Position numbers and translations under genes: made by a program. DNA of 62,068 bases from Streptococcus porci DSM 23759. GTDB taxonomy: Bacteria; Bacillota; Bacilli; Lactobacillales; Streptococcaceae. This document shows, piece after piece, positions 52,868-61,508 of this stretch. Under the pieces are notes generated by a model. That model saw only the letters and a program-made list of their open reading frames with translations. It ran no database searches and was not told the DNA's origin. The DNA lies in NCBI RefSeq assembly GCF_000423765.1, contig NZ_AUIP01000017.1, positions 1-62,068 of the forward strand, in the 5' to 3' direction. Each line of letters begins with the position of its first letter. Positions within the stretch are counted from its first letter, which is position 1.

Positions 52868-55708
52868 TTGTCTAAGAAACGTTTAAATGAAATCGCCAAA
52901 GAAATCGGCAAAACCAGTAAGGAAGTGGTAGCCAAAGCTCTGGAATTGGGGCTAGAGGTTAAAACGCACGCCTCAAGTGTTGACGAAGCCGGTGCTAAAC
53001 GCATTGTTGAAGCTTTTGGAAATGGCGGAGCTGCTAAAAACGCGGCTAAAGAAAGTCTAGAAGTTGAGAAAAAGGTGAATCTTAAGGCTGACAAGCTAGC
53101 TGTCGCAAAAGTGGCAGAGCCAGCAAAAGCTGAAAATTCACCAAAATCTGTTGAAGAAAAATCATCAGTAAACGCAGCGCCAGTTCGCCCGCAAATCCGT
53201 AATTTCAAAGCGGAGCGTGAGGCTAAGGCAAAAGAACAAGCAGAACGCCGCCAAAATGGAGGCAACCGCAATAACCGTAGCGATCGTCGCGATAATCGTG
53301 GCGAAAACCGTCCACAAAACGGTGACCGCAATGGGCAAGCTGGCGGTAATCGTCAGAACAACCGTAACGATAATCGTCGCAATGATCGCCGTTCTGACAA
53401 TCAAACGCAAAACCGAAATGAACGTCGTGATCATCGGAATGAAAATCGCTCACAAAATCGCTCAGCGCAGGCAGCACCACGCATTGATTTTAAAGCACGT
53501 GCTGCGGCTTTAAAAGCTGAACAAAATGCGGAATATTCACGTGAAAGTGAACTGCGTTTCCGTGAGCAAGAAGAAGCTAAGCGTCAGGCTGAAGCAGCTC
53601 AAGCTCGGGCACGCCAAGAAAAATTAAAGGCGCAAGCTGAGGCGGAAAAAGCTCAAGAAGAAGCTGTAAAAGAACTTGTTGTCACACCAACTATAGCACC
53701 GGCTCCTTCTACCAAGGAAACTCAACCAGTCGATAACCGACGTAAAAAGCAAGGCCGTTCTGAGAAGACTCGCGATTTTGATGATCGCAATGAGGATGGG
53801 CCAAAGCAAACAAAAAATAAGAAAAACTGGAACCAAAACCAAGTGAGAAATCAGCGTAATAGCAACTGGAATAATAACAAGAAAAATAAGCAACGTGGAC
53901 GCAACCAAGCACCAGCTCCTGTAACTGAGCGTAAGTTCCATGAATTGCCAAAAGAATTCGAATATACTGAAGGTATGACTGTAGCGGAAATCGCCAAACG
54001 TATCAAACGTGAGCCTGCGGAAATCGTTAAAAAGCTCTTTATGATGGGTGTCATGGCTACTCAAAACCAATCACTTGATGGGGATACGATTGAGCTTCTG
54101 ATGGTTGACTATGGTATTGAAGCTAAGGCAAAAGTAGAAGTCGATAATGCTGACATTGAGCGCTTCTTTGTGGAAGATAGTTATCTCAATCCTGAAAACA
54201 TGATTGAGCGTGCACCAGTCGTGACCATCATGGGACACGTTGACCACGGTAAAACGACTCTTCTTGATACCCTTCGCAATTCTCGTGTGGCGACAGGTGA
54301 AGCTGGTGGCATCACTCAGCATATCGGGGCCTACCAAATCGAAGCAAACAGTAAGAAGATTACCTTCCTTGATACACCAGGTCACGCGGCCTTTACGTCA
54401 ATGCGTGCACGCGGTGCTTCAGTAACGGATATTACTATTCTTATCGTTGCCGCAGACGATGGTGTTATGCCACAGACCATTGAGGCTATCAATCACTCAA
54501 AAGCAGCGGGAGTACCAATCATCGTTGCCATCAATAAAATTGATAAGCCAGGAGCTAACCCTGAGCGTGTTATCGGTGAATTGGCTGAGCATGGTGTTAT
54601 GTCAACAGCCTGGGGCGGTGATTCTGAGTTCGTTGAAATCTCGGCGAAATTCGGTCAAAATATCGAAGAACTCCTTGAGACGGTTCTCTTGGTAGCTGAA
54701 TTGCAAGAGCTTAAAGCTGACCCAACGGTTCGTGCCATCGGTACCGTTATCGAGGCGCGTTTGGATAAAGGAAAAGGTGCGGTAGCGACCCTTCTTGTTC
54801 AGCAGGGAACTTTGAATGTTCAAGACCCAATCGTTGTCGGAAATACTTTCGGACGCGTTCGTGCCATGACCAACGACCTTGGTCGCCGTGTGAAAACAGC
54901 TGAGCCATCAATGCCAGTTTCAATAACAGGTCTTAACGAAGCGCCTATGGCTGGTGACCACTTTGCAGTTTACGAAGATGAAAAAGCTGCGCGTGCAGCC
55001 GGTGAAGAACGCGCTAAACGTGCCCTTCTCAAACAACGTCAAAACACGCAACGTGTATCACTTGAAAACCTCTTTGATACCCTTAAAGCTGGCGAAGTGA
55101 AAACTGTTAATGTCATCATCAAGGCAGATGTACAAGGTTCTGTTGAAGCTCTTGCAAGCTCACTTCTAAAGATTGATGTTGAAGGCGTTAAAGTCAATGT
55201 TGTTCACTCAGCGGTAGGTGCCATTAGCGAATCTGACGTAACCCTTGCCGAAGCCTCAAATGCAGTCGTTATCGGCTTTAACGTCCGCCCGACTCCTCAG
55301 GCTCGTGCCCAAGCTGACGCTGACGATGTTGAAATCCGCCTGCATAGCATCATTTATAAAGTTATCGAAGAAATCGAAGATGCTATGAAAGGGATGTTGG
55401 ATCCAGAATTTGAAGAAAAAATCATCGGTGAAGCTCTCATCCGTGAAACCTTCAAAGTCTCTAAAGTGGGTACTATCGGTGGCTTCATGGTCATCTCAGG
55501 TAAGGTGACTCGTGACTCAAATGTCCGTGTCATCCGCGATCGTGTGGTTATCTTTGACGGTAAACTAGCCAGCCTCAAACACTTCAAAGATGATGTCAAA
55601 GAAGTCGGCAACGGCCGTGAGGGAGGTCTCATGATTGAAAACTACAATGACCTTCAAGTAGATGACACTATCGAAGCTTATATCATGGAAGAAGTTAAAC
55701 GTAAATAA
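52868..55708 (+). CDS. infB: Translation initiation factor IF-2
   Basis: 946 residues from a TTG start with AGGAGG upstream. An IF2_N domain opens the protein (Lys-Arg-Leu-Asn-Glu-Ile-Ala-Lys-Glu). A long Arg/Asn/Ala/Lys-rich linker (~100-350) is followed by a second IF2_N and the GTPase domain: G1 Gly-His-Val-Asp-His-Gly-Lys-Thr (~455), G3 Asp-Thr-Pro-Gly-His and G4 Asn-Lys-Ile-Asp. Domains II-IV ending Met-Glu-Glu-Val-Lys-Arg-Lys bind the initiator tRNA. The linker's repetitive codons create long open frames on other strands that are not genes. Confidence 0.97.
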   Translation: MSKKRLNEIAKEIGKTSKEVVAKALELGLEVKTHASSVDEAGAKRIVEAFGNGGAAKNAAKESLEVEKKVNLKADKLAVAKVAEPAKAENSPKSVEEKSSVNAAPVRPQIRNFKAEREAKAKEQAERRQNGGNRNNRSDRRDNRGENRPQNGDRNGQAGGNRQNNRNDNRRNDRRSDNQTQNRNERRDHRNENRSQNRSAQAAPRIDFKARAAALKAEQNAEYSRESELRFREQEEAKRQAEAAQARARQEKLKAQAEAEKAQEEAVKELVVTPTIAPAPSTKETQPVDNRRKKQGRSEKTRDFDDRNEDGPKQTKNKKNWNQNQVRNQRNSNWNNNKKNKQRGRNQAPAPVTERKFHELPKEFEYTEGMTVAEIAKRIKREPAEIVKKLFMMGVMATQNQSLDGDTIELLMVDYGIEAKAKVEVDNADIERFFVEDSYLNPENMIERAPVVTIMGHVDHGKTTLLDTLRNSRVATGEAGGITQHIGAYQIEANSKKITFLDTPGHAAFTSMRARGASVTDITILIVAADDGVMPQTIEAINHSKAAGVPIIVAINKIDKPGANPERVIGELAEHGVMSTAWGGDSEFVEISAKFGQNIEELLETVLLVAELQELKADPTVRAIGTVIEARLDKGKGAVATLLVQQGTLNVQDPIVVGNTFGRVRAMTNDLGRRVKTAEPSMPVSITGLNEAPMAGDHFAVYEDEKAARAAGEERAKRALLKQRQNTQRVSLENLFDTLKAGEVKTVNVIIKADVQGSVEALASSLLKIDVEGVKVNVVHSAVGAISESDVTLAEASNAVVIGFNVRPTPQARAQADADDVEIRLHSIIYKVIEEIEDAMKGMLDPEFEEKIIGEALIRETFKVSKVGTIGGFMVISGKVTRDSNVRVIRDRVVIFDGKLASLKHFKDDVKEVGNGREGGLMIENYNDLQVDDTIEAYIMEEVKRK

Positions 55709-56059
55709 GGAGTCCTTAACCCTTATACAGCAATCACTATGTTTACTTGTCGTCATTACTCCTTGCTTAGCTATAGCTAGGCAAGGAGCAGTGCTTGGAT
55801 TAAACGCGTTTTTATCTTCTTTGTCTAAAGAGTTGATAGTTTATAAAACAAAGCTAGGTTTAGCCTAGCTTTTGTTAAAAGTAAGCAATATGTGATACTT
55901 TCCGCTATAGCAATAAGTTCATCAGCAGTTATGAATGTGGATGAGCTCTGAAATACGGGACTCTAAATCCTTTCTAAAGGATGAGAATCCCGCAGCGAGT
56001 TCTACTGCCCGTGTTGTTATTTAAGAAAAGTACCAAAGAATTAAAGAAAGGAAAATCAA
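55709..56059 (+). promoter_or_regulatory. infB-rbfA intergenic region, 351 bases with hairpins
   Basis: No gene. It has three stem-loops: CTCCTTGC/GCAAGGAG (55761-55788); AAAGCTAGG/CCTAGCTTTTGTT (55846-55876, terminator-like); and CGGGA...ATCCTTT/AAAGGAT...TCCCG (~55952-55996). rbfA therefore probably has partly separate expression from infB, unlike the tight operon usual for this pair. Confidence 0.5.
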
Positions 56060-56410
56060 ATGGCAAACCATCGTATTGACCGTGTTGGTATGGAAATCAA
56101 GCGTGAAGTCAACGAAATCTTGCGTCTCAAGGTTCGTGACCCACGTGTTCAAGATGTTACCATTACAGATGTTCAAATGCTTGGCGATTTGTCAGCGGCA
56201 AAGGTTTACTACACTATCCACAGTACCCTTGCTTCTGATAATCAAAAAGCTCAAATTGGTCTTGAAAAAGCCACAGGCACTATCAAGCGTGAACTGGGTA
56301 AAAACTTGACCATGTACAAAATTCCAGACTTGATTTTTGAGAAGGACAATTCAATCGAGTACGGAAACAAGATTGATCAAATGCTTCGTGCCCTTGATAA
56401 CCGTGATTAA
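56060..56410 (+). CDS. rbfA: 30S ribosome-binding factor A
   Basis: 116 residues behind AAAGGAAAA. KH-fold protein with [14 protein letters not shown] (~28-33), Lys-Val-Tyr-Tyr-Thr-Ile (~55), Arg-Glu-Leu-Gly-Lys and Pro-Asp-Leu-Ile-Phe-Glu-Lys-Asp. It binds 16S rRNA helix 1 during 30S maturation and cold adaptation. A strong terminator closes the cluster. Confidence 0.96.
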   Translation: MANHRIDRVGMEIKREVNEILRLKVRDPRVQDVTITDVQMLGDLSAAKVYYTIHSTLASDNQKAQIGLEKATGTIKRELGKNLTMYKIPDLIFEKDNSIEYGNKIDQMLRALDNRD

Positions 56411-56413
56411 AGC

Positions 56414-56445
56414 AAAAAATAGCCGATAACTTCGGCTATTTTTTG
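56414..56445 (+). terminator. rbfA terminator
   Basis: An AAAAATAGCCGA/TCGGCTATTTTTT hairpin. Confidence 0.85.
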
Positions 56446-56449
56446 TAGT

Positions 56450-56460
56450 CTTTCGAATAA
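56450..56460 (+). promoter_or_regulatory. SigX (ComX) cin-box before coiA
   Basis: TTTCGAATAA contains TTCGAATA, 7 of 8 matching the competence box TACGAATA, about 20 bases before the coiA ATG. Expression only in competent cells is expected. Confidence 0.65.
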
Positions 56461-56476
56461 TCAATTAGGAGGATTC

Positions 56477-56477
56477 A
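56477..56477 (+). other. coiA start choice
   Basis: The ATG at 56477 is set by AGGAGG at 56467-56472, immediately downstream of the cin-box; the leader would be very short. Confidence 0.6.
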
Positions 56478-57451
56478 TGCTAGTAGCACAAGATAAAAAT
56501 GGAAAGTTAGTCAACCTGCTTGAGGGAATACCTGAACCTCAAGACTTCTTATGCCCGGCTTGCCAAAAAGCTGTTCGTCTAAAAAACGGAAAGGTAATGC
56601 GGCCACATTTTGCCCATATTAGCTTGAAAAATTGTTGTTTCTTTCAAGAAAATGAGTCTGAGGAGCACTTGAGTTTAAAGGCGGATCTCTATACGAGTCT
56701 TGCCAAAAGCGAGATGGTTCAGGTAGAGAAGCTTTTACCAGATTTGGGACAGATTGCAGACCTTTTTGTGGGAGAAAAGCTAGCGCTGGAAGTTCAATGT
56801 TCACGCTTATCGGAAGGGCGTCTGCGTGAGCGAACCTTGTCTTATCAAAAAGCTGGTTATCAGGTGCTCTGGCTTTTAGGAGAAAAGCTTTGGTTGGGCA
56901 ATAAAATCACTAGTTTGCAAAAACAGTTCCTCTATTTCAGTCAAAATATGGGCTTTCACCTCTGGGAATTAGATAAGGAGCAACGCCAAATTCGGCTGAA
57001 ATACCTGATTTATGAAGATTTGGAAGGGAATTTGTCCTATCTGGAGAAAGTTTCTTCCCTTGATGGTGACTTGATGACTTTTTTTAGAAGTCCTTTTGCG
57101 AGCCAGCCTCTGCCCAGCTATAGAGTCAAGCAAAATCAGACTATTTTATCTGTGATTCAGCGTGGTCTTATGGCACGTCACCCCCGTTGGCTGGCACGTC
57201 AGGCTGAAGCCTACGTTTTGGGTGGTAATCTGCTGGCGCAGACAGTCGATGATTTTTTTCCACAGGTTAGACCTCTTGTGGCTAAAGATAGTTTTTGCCA
57301 GATTAGTCAGGACTTATCGGATTTTTGCACCGCTTTTTTTCAATACTACAAAAAGCTGGAAAATAAACAATATCAACGGCTTTATCCGCCCATTTTTTAT
57401 AAAAAAGCGCTTGCAAAAGCGTCTGAAAATGTTACAATAAAAGAAAAATGA
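56477..57451 (+). CDS. coiA: Competence protein CoiA
   Basis: 324 residues. The N-terminus has a zinc-finger-like Cys-Pro-Ala-Cys (~29-32) with Pro-His-Phe-Ala-His (~46-50). A nuclease-like core follows with His-Leu-Ser-Leu-Lys-Ala-Asp-Leu-Tyr and Ala-Asp-Leu-Phe-Val ... Ala-Leu-Glu-Val-Gln-Cys-Ser (PD-(D/E)xK-like, ~95-112). CoiA is a late competence protein needed for transformation after DNA uptake, acting with RecA and DprA in recombination. The cin-box upstream fits SigX control. Confidence 0.93.
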   Translation: MLVAQDKNGKLVNLLEGIPEPQDFLCPACQKAVRLKNGKVMRPHFAHISLKNCCFFQENESEEHLSLKADLYTSLAKSEMVQVEKLLPDLGQIADLFVGEKLALEVQCSRLSEGRLRERTLSYQKAGYQVLWLLGEKLWLGNKITSLQKQFLYFSQNMGFHLWELDKEQRQIRLKYLIYEDLEGNLSYLEKVSSLDGDLMTFFRSPFASQPLPSYRVKQNQTILSVIQRGLMARHPRWLARQAEAYVLGGNLLAQTVDDFFPQVRPLVAKDSFCQISQDLSDFCTAFFQYYKKLENKQYQRLYPPIFYKKALAKASENVTIKEK

Positions 57452-57460
57452 GGTGATATT

Positions 57461-57649
57461 ATGAAAAGCTTTGAAGCGTTTAGAGAAACCTTGTCGGCGG
57501 AAAGCTTGAAGTCCATCTACGAGGAAAGTAAGTTAGAAATTGCGCCTGAAGAATTTGAGGGGACGGAAGCTTTTTCGGTGGCTCTAGCTACCCAAATGGC
57601 TGTCAACCTCATTGAACACTATCAAAACTGGCTCAAGGTGGAAAAATAG
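57461..57649 (+). CDS. Small acidic protein of unknown function
   Basis: 62 residues, ten bases after coiA behind GAGGTGAT, so it is probably co-expressed in competence. It is Glu/Ala-rich, predicted mostly helical, with no signal peptide or known motif. A terminator follows. The good ribosome site and codon use make it a real gene; I do not recognise the family. Confidence 0.65.
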   Translation: MKSFEAFRETLSAESLKSIYEESKLEIAPEEFEGTEAFSVALATQMAVNLIEHYQNWLKVEK

Positions 57650-57667
57650 ACCTCCTTTAATATCAGG

Positions 57668-57695
57668 AAAGTGCCGATTTTGTCGGCACTTTTTC
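57668..57695 (+). terminator. Terminator after the coiA operon
   Basis: An AAAGTGCCGA/TCGGCACTTTTT hairpin. Confidence 0.85.
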
Positions 57696-57704
57696 CATGT
57701 CTTG

Positions 57705-57713
57705 TGATAAAAT
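57705..57713 (+). promoter_or_regulatory. Extended -10 promoter giving a leaderless mRNA
   Basis: TGATAAAAT (TG at 57705, hexamer 57708-57713) is followed by AGAAAGC and the ATG at 57721. Transcription would start at or one base before the start codon. The same layout precedes the flavoprotein gene at 15022. Confidence 0.55.
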
Positions 57714-57720
57714 AGAAAGC

Positions 57721-58644
57721 ATGAAAAAACGTTATCGAACAGTCAATGACTATTACCGAGAATTATTCGGAGAGAAGATTTTTAAGTTGCCCATTGATGC
57801 AGGTTTTGACTGTCCCAATCGTGATGGGACAGTGGCTCATGGCGGCTGTACTTTTTGCACGGTATCGGGGTCTGGCGATGCCATTGTTGCTCCAGAAGCC
57901 CCCATCAGGGAGCAGTTTTATCACGAGATTGATTTTATGCACCGCAAGTGGCCTGATGTCAAAAAATATTTGGTTTACTTTCAAAATTTTACCAATACCC
58001 ATGCTCCCTTAGAGGTTATTAAAGAACGCTATGAGCAGGCAATCAATGAACCTGGGGTGGTAGGCATCAATATTGGAACTCGTCCCGACTGCCTGCCAGA
58101 TGATGTGATTCGTTATTTGTCCGAGTTATCAGATCGCCTGCATGTGACAGTAGAGTTGGGACTGCAGACCACCTACGAGCATACCTCAGAGCTTATCAAC
58201 CGTGCTCATTCTTATGAGCTTTATGTTTCCACGGTCAAAAGGCTGCGCAGCCTTGCCCCAAAAGTGGAAATCGTCAGCCATCTTATCAATGGCTTACCAG
58301 GTGAGACTCATGAGATGATGGTGGAAAATGTACGACGCTGCGTGACAGATAATGATATTGATGGGATAAAGCTACATCTGCTACACCTTATGACTAATAC
58401 TAGAATGCAACGTGATTACCATGAAGGGCGTTTGCAACTGCTCAGCCAGGATGAGTACGTCTCAATCATCTGTGACCAGCTGGAGATTATCCCTGAACAC
58501 ATTGTTATTCACCGTATCACAGGTGATGCGCCGCGCGATATGCTGATTGGTCCCATGTGGAGTCTCAATAAATGGGAAGTGCTTAATGCTATCGACAAGG
58601 AAATGGAACGGCGTGGAAGTGTACAGGGGTGTAAGATATGGTAG
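57721..58644 (+). CDS. TIGR01212-family radical SAM protein (YtqA-like)
   Basis: 307 residues from the ATG at 57721. The iron-sulfur ligands are Cys31, Cys43 and Cys46 in Asp-Cys-Pro-Asn-Arg ... Gly-Gly-Cys-Thr-Phe-Cys, the C-x11-C-x2-C spacing of this subfamily. Then Asn-Ile-Gly-Thr-Arg-Pro-Asp and Val-Glu-Leu-Gly-Leu-Gln-Thr mark the radical SAM barrel. An ATG at 57697 is in frame but has no ribosome site. In Firmicutes the gene usually neighbours the ytqB/mnmM methyltransferase gene, as here with one gene between, which suggests a shared tRNA-modification role (inference). Confidence 0.9.
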   Translation: MKKRYRTVNDYYRELFGEKIFKLPIDAGFDCPNRDGTVAHGGCTFCTVSGSGDAIVAPEAPIREQFYHEIDFMHRKWPDVKKYLVYFQNFTNTHAPLEVIKERYEQAINEPGVVGINIGTRPDCLPDDVIRYLSELSDRLHVTVELGLQTTYEHTSELINRAHSYELYVSTVKRLRSLAPKVEIVSHLINGLPGETHEMMVENVRRCVTDNDIDGIKLHLLHLMTNTRMQRDYHEGRLQLLSQDEYVSIICDQLEIIPEHIVIHRITGDAPRDMLIGPMWSLNKWEVLNAIDKEMERRGSVQGCKIW

Positions 58645-59234
58645 ACAATCAGCAAGATTTATTCTTCGTTCTAGCCGCAGTTTTGCTTCTGTTCTTGGTA
58701 AGTGGGGGATTTTTCTATTTGTATCTACGGGAGCGCAATCGTGCTTGTCAAGCCACAGCCAGTGTTATAGGAGAAGTGATTGGTCATGCGCGTAGTCGGG
58801 GGCTAGTCCCTGTAGTCCAATATCAAGTAGAAGGTAAGGCTTATAAAAGGTTGTTAGAGTATCGAGCCGTGGTCACTGTTTCGACCCCATTTAAGTCTCC
58901 AAAAGCCCAGTCGCCATCTGATCCCTTAGCTGAGCGTATTGTGATTAATCGTAACTCTCTCGCCTCTTATAGCGTTTTTATGAAAGAGTGGTTTCCTATC
59001 GGGAGCCATTTGACGGTTTACTATAACCCGAATCGTCCCAAAGAGTCTTACGTGGAACGTTATGCAGGGCTTGATTACTTCTGGAAGCGCATGGCTTTAC
59101 TTATGTTTTGGATGGCCTTGAATCTGCTAGTGCTCATGGTCAATAGAGAGTTTGCTGCTTTACAATTGCTGATATGGATTCCATCGTCACTAGGTATTTT
59201 TCTTTCCATCTATTGGAAGATGCTTAAAGGTTAG
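58638..59234 (+). CDS. DUF3592-like membrane protein
   Basis: 198 residues; start overlaps the radical SAM gene by seven bases. One N-terminal helix (~8-30), an extracytoplasmic beta-rich domain with Val-Val-Gln-Tyr-Gln-Val-Glu-Gly-Lys-Ala-Tyr and Val-Tyr-Tyr-Asn-Pro-Asn-Arg-Pro (the DUF3592 pattern), then two C-terminal helices (~153-172 and ~175-193). Function is unknown. It is sandwiched between two RNA-modification genes in one operon. Confidence 0.75.
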   Translation: MVDNQQDLFFVLAAVLLLFLVSGGFFYLYLRERNRACQATASVIGEVIGHARSRGLVPVVQYQVEGKAYKRLLEYRAVVTVSTPFKSPKAQSPSDPLAERIVINRNSLASYSVFMKEWFPIGSHLTVYYNPNRPKESYVERYAGLDYFWKRMALLMFWMALNLLVLMVNREFAALQLLIWIPSSLGIFLSIYWKMLKG

Positions 59235-59242
59235 GAGAAGAT

Positions 59243-59791
59243 ATGATTAAACGTCCCATTCATCTCTCCCATGAGTTTTTGGAAGAGGTCTTAGATAAAG
59301 AGAGTGTCGCTGTTGATGCCACTATGGGCAATGGTAACGACACGGCTTTTCTAGCTAGATTGGCTAAGAAAGTTTATGCCTTTGATGTTCAGGAAAAGGC
59401 TATCGTAAAAACATCGGAACGATTAGAACAGCTTGGTTTGACTAATGCCAAACTCATTCTGGATGGGCACCAAACGGTTGATCAGTACGTAGACGAACCA
59501 ATTCGCGCAGCTATTTTCAATTTAGGTTATCTACCATCTGCGGATAAATCAGTCATCACACAGCCACATACAACCTTGGTGGCTTTGGAAAAAATCCTAG
59601 CCATGCTTGAAGTAGGGGGGCGTGTTTCGGTCATGATTTACTATGGGCATGAAGGTGGAGACAGAGAAAAAGATGCGGTGCTAGACTTTGTGGCACAGCT
59701 AAATCAGACCTTGTTTACAGTCATGCTCTATCAACCGCTCAATCAAGTGAATACCCCACCCTTTTTGGTCATGATCGAAAGGATAAGCTAG
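59243..59791 (+). CDS. mnmM: tRNA 5-aminomethyl-2-thiouridine methyltransferase MnmM (YtqB)
   Basis: 182 residues of the small SAM-dependent rRNA_methylase/YtqB family. Motif I is Val-Asp-Ala-Thr-Met-Gly-Asn-Gly-Asn-Asp-Thr (~24-34), motif II Ala-Phe-Asp-Val-Gln, and the catalytic-region Phe-Asn-Leu-Gly-Tyr-Leu-Pro (~94-100). MnmM methylates nm5s2U34 to mnm5s2U in tRNA wobble positions in Gram-positives. It starts behind AGGAGA nine bases after the membrane gene. Confidence 0.88.
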   Translation: MIKRPIHLSHEFLEEVLDKESVAVDATMGNGNDTAFLARLAKKVYAFDVQEKAIVKTSERLEQLGLTNAKLILDGHQTVDQYVDEPIRAAIFNLGYLPSADKSVITQPHTTLVALEKILAMLEVGGRVSVMIYYGHEGGDREKDAVLDFVAQLNQTLFTVMLYQPLNQVNTPPFLVMIERIS

Positions 59792-59794
59792 CTG

Positions 59795-60178
59795 ATGTTT
59801 GTTTTGCCTATTGAAAAATGCCAACCTAGTCAATGTTACTTATCTAAGCAGAAGGTCGATACTGTACGAACCTGGTTTTCTATAGACAGGCTAGAACCCT
59901 TACCTGTTAAAAGGATTGGCGATACGATTTTTCTAACTGATGGACATAGCAGAGCCTTTGTGGCTTACGAGAAAGGCATTACAGAACTTTCTCTGTTTTG
60001 GGACACTGATGACTGGCCCTTTTATGAGGACAGTGTCAGAGCTTGTCAAGAACAAGGCATCTTCAGTATCCCAGACCTAGCTCAGCGCCAGCTTTCTCCG
60101 GAAGAATTTGAGGAAAAATGGCTGGGATTTTGCAGGAAATTAAGCTACAATGACAAAAATAACGATTGTTCAAGATAG
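59795..60178 (+). CDS. Hypothetical protein, ParB-nuclease-like fold
   Basis: 127 residues, three bases after mnmM. A central Pro-Leu-Pro-Val-Lys-Arg-Ile-Gly-Asp-Thr-Ile-Phe-Leu-Thr-Asp-Gly-His-Ser-Arg-Ala resembles the ParB/Srx N-terminal nuclease fold, in which the Asp-Gly-His-x-Arg segment is conserved. There is no DNA-binding helix-turn-helix. It ends with Cys-Arg-Lys-Leu. The function is unknown. It is translated from a weak site and probably coupled to mnmM. Confidence 0.65.
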   Translation: MFVLPIEKCQPSQCYLSKQKVDTVRTWFSIDRLEPLPVKRIGDTIFLTDGHSRAFVAYEKGITELSLFWDTDDWPFYEDSVRACQEQGIFSIPDLAQRQLSPEEFEEKWLGFCRKLSYNDKNNDCSR

Positions 60179-60578
60179 TGTAGAATTTTTGCAGGAGGCC
60201 AAGACGATTTTGATATCTGGCATAGAAAACCTGTCATAAAGTGATTGCTATTTATCAGAAAGAGGCTACCATGCTTAGAGACAAAGATGGCTTGATATGA
60301 CCCTCAAGTACCCATATATCTTTGAAAAACCAGAATTTTTAACTTTCTGCACATACCTTTGGATAATAGTATGTTTAAGTTGGCAAAAGAGTGGTTTGGA
60401 AAGGGACTGCCTGTTTTATGCTGGTCTCGGATAAGTCAAGGAAAGTATAAGACCTATCAAGTTAAGCTGAAAGAAAAAGTTGAAAGCATTGTAGCGTTGA
60501 GGTGGGAATTAAGAAACTGGAAAAAACTTGCTAAAAAGAGCACCGAGGTCAAAACTCGGCGCTCTTTGTTTCAGGCCA
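60179..60578 (+). pseudogene. Decayed gene region
   Basis: Frames here are short: an ATG at 60150 overlapping the previous gene gives 29 codons, another frame near 60298 gives about 50 codons, and 60359-60586 is open for 75 codons but runs through a terminator. None has a proper ribosome site. The stretch looks like one gene broken by frameshifts; I cannot name the family. Confidence 0.35.
60538..60564. terminator. Terminator before the convergent ABC ATPase gene
   Basis: A GAGCACCGAG/CTCGGCGCTC stem followed by TTTG on the plus strand and an A/T-rich minus side. Confidence 0.65.
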
Positions 60579-61364
60579 TTAGGTAAGCCTTGGTTGGATA
60601 TAGATTCTGTCGTCATCAATTGGTAAAATGGTGACGGGGTTTTGATAGAAATGCGACAAGGCATCTTCTGTAAGAACATCTTTTTTGGCCCCTTGAGCGA
60701 TGATTTGTCCCTGTCTCAGGAGCAGGACATGACTCATATGGCTAGTGATTTCCTCAGCGTGATGGGTAACATAGATGACTGTTGGCGCGTGTGGTAATTG
60801 GGAAATTTTCTCAATCTGCGTCAGCAATTTTTCTCGGGCAAAAAGGTCAAGCCCGCTGGTAGCCTCATCCAGAATAATGATGTCGGGGTCATCCATGAGA
60901 CTTCGAGCAATGAGAAGAAGCTGTCTCTCACCCTGAGAAAGACTAGCGTAAATCCGTCCAAGAAGATGCTCACCCCCCAGAGCAATGAGCATCTGGCGTG
61001 CTTGGTCAAGTTCGTTTTCTCCGTAGGCCTTGTAGAGAATAGAAGACTTGTATTTTCCAGTCAGAACAATCTTTTCAGCAACCATATTTTTCGGCAAACG
61101 CTCGGAAATAAAGGTACCGACCACGCCAATTTTAGTGCGAATATCGGTCATATCTTCCTTGCCGAAAGTTTTACCTAAAATGCAAATCTGCCCCTGACTG
61201 GCCCAATGTTCAGCCATAATCAGTTTTAAAAGGGTAGTTTTTCCAGACCCATTTAGACCTAAAATAGCCCAAGTTTGTCCCCTTTCAACCTGCCAATTCA
61301 GGTCTTTCAAAATCATTTTTCCCTGCTGGATAAAGCTGACCTTATCAAAAGAAATAACTGACAT
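60579..61364 (-). CDS. ABC transporter ATP-binding protein, stand-alone
   Basis: 261 residues. Walker A is Gly-Leu-Asn-Gly-Ser-Gly-Lys-Thr-Thr (~36-44), the signature Leu-Ser-Gln-Gly-Glu-Arg-Gln (~141), Walker B Ile-Ile-Ile-Leu-Asp-Glu-Ala-Thr (~160) and the switch His in Tyr-Val-Thr-His-His (~198). No permease or binding-protein gene lies within reach on either side, as in YlmA/ModF-like single ATPases. It may work with a distant permease or have a non-transport role. Confidence 0.9.
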   Translation of the reverse strand: MSVISFDKVSFIQQGKMILKDLNWQVERGQTWAILGLNGSGKTTLLKLIMAEHWASQGQICILGKTFGKEDMTDIRTKIGVVGTFISERLPKNMVAEKIVLTGKYKSSILYKAYGENELDQARQMLIALGGEHLLGRIYASLSQGERQLLLIARSLMDDPDIIILDEATSGLDLFAREKLLTQIEKISQLPHAPTVIYVTHHAEEITSHMSHVLLLRQGQIIAQGAKKDVLTEDALSHFYQNPVTILPIDDDRIYIQPRLT

Positions 61365-61456
61365 AACATCTCCCTTTACGTTTTGTTACATTATAGCATA
61401 AAGTTTAATTTTTTAGAAAATAGCAGAGCGAATATAAGCTGTAAGTCTTTATTATC

Positions 61457-61476
61457 GCATGAAAACATGCTATAAT
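61457..61476 (+). promoter_or_regulatory. Promoter with embedded palindrome before the wall-protein gene
   Basis: The palindrome GCATG-AAAA-CATGC (61457-61470) directly abuts TATAAT (61471-61476) and supplies the TG of an extended -10. A repressor or activator could bind there. Confidence 0.55.
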
Positions 61477-61508
61477 AACATAAATATTCGGATAATCATG
61501 GAGTCAAA

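Noticed and set aside
53165..54070. Several long open frames opposite or out of frame within infB
   Set aside because: They arise from the repetitive Arg/Asn/Ala codons of the IF-2 linker; none has a start signal or a plausible protein.
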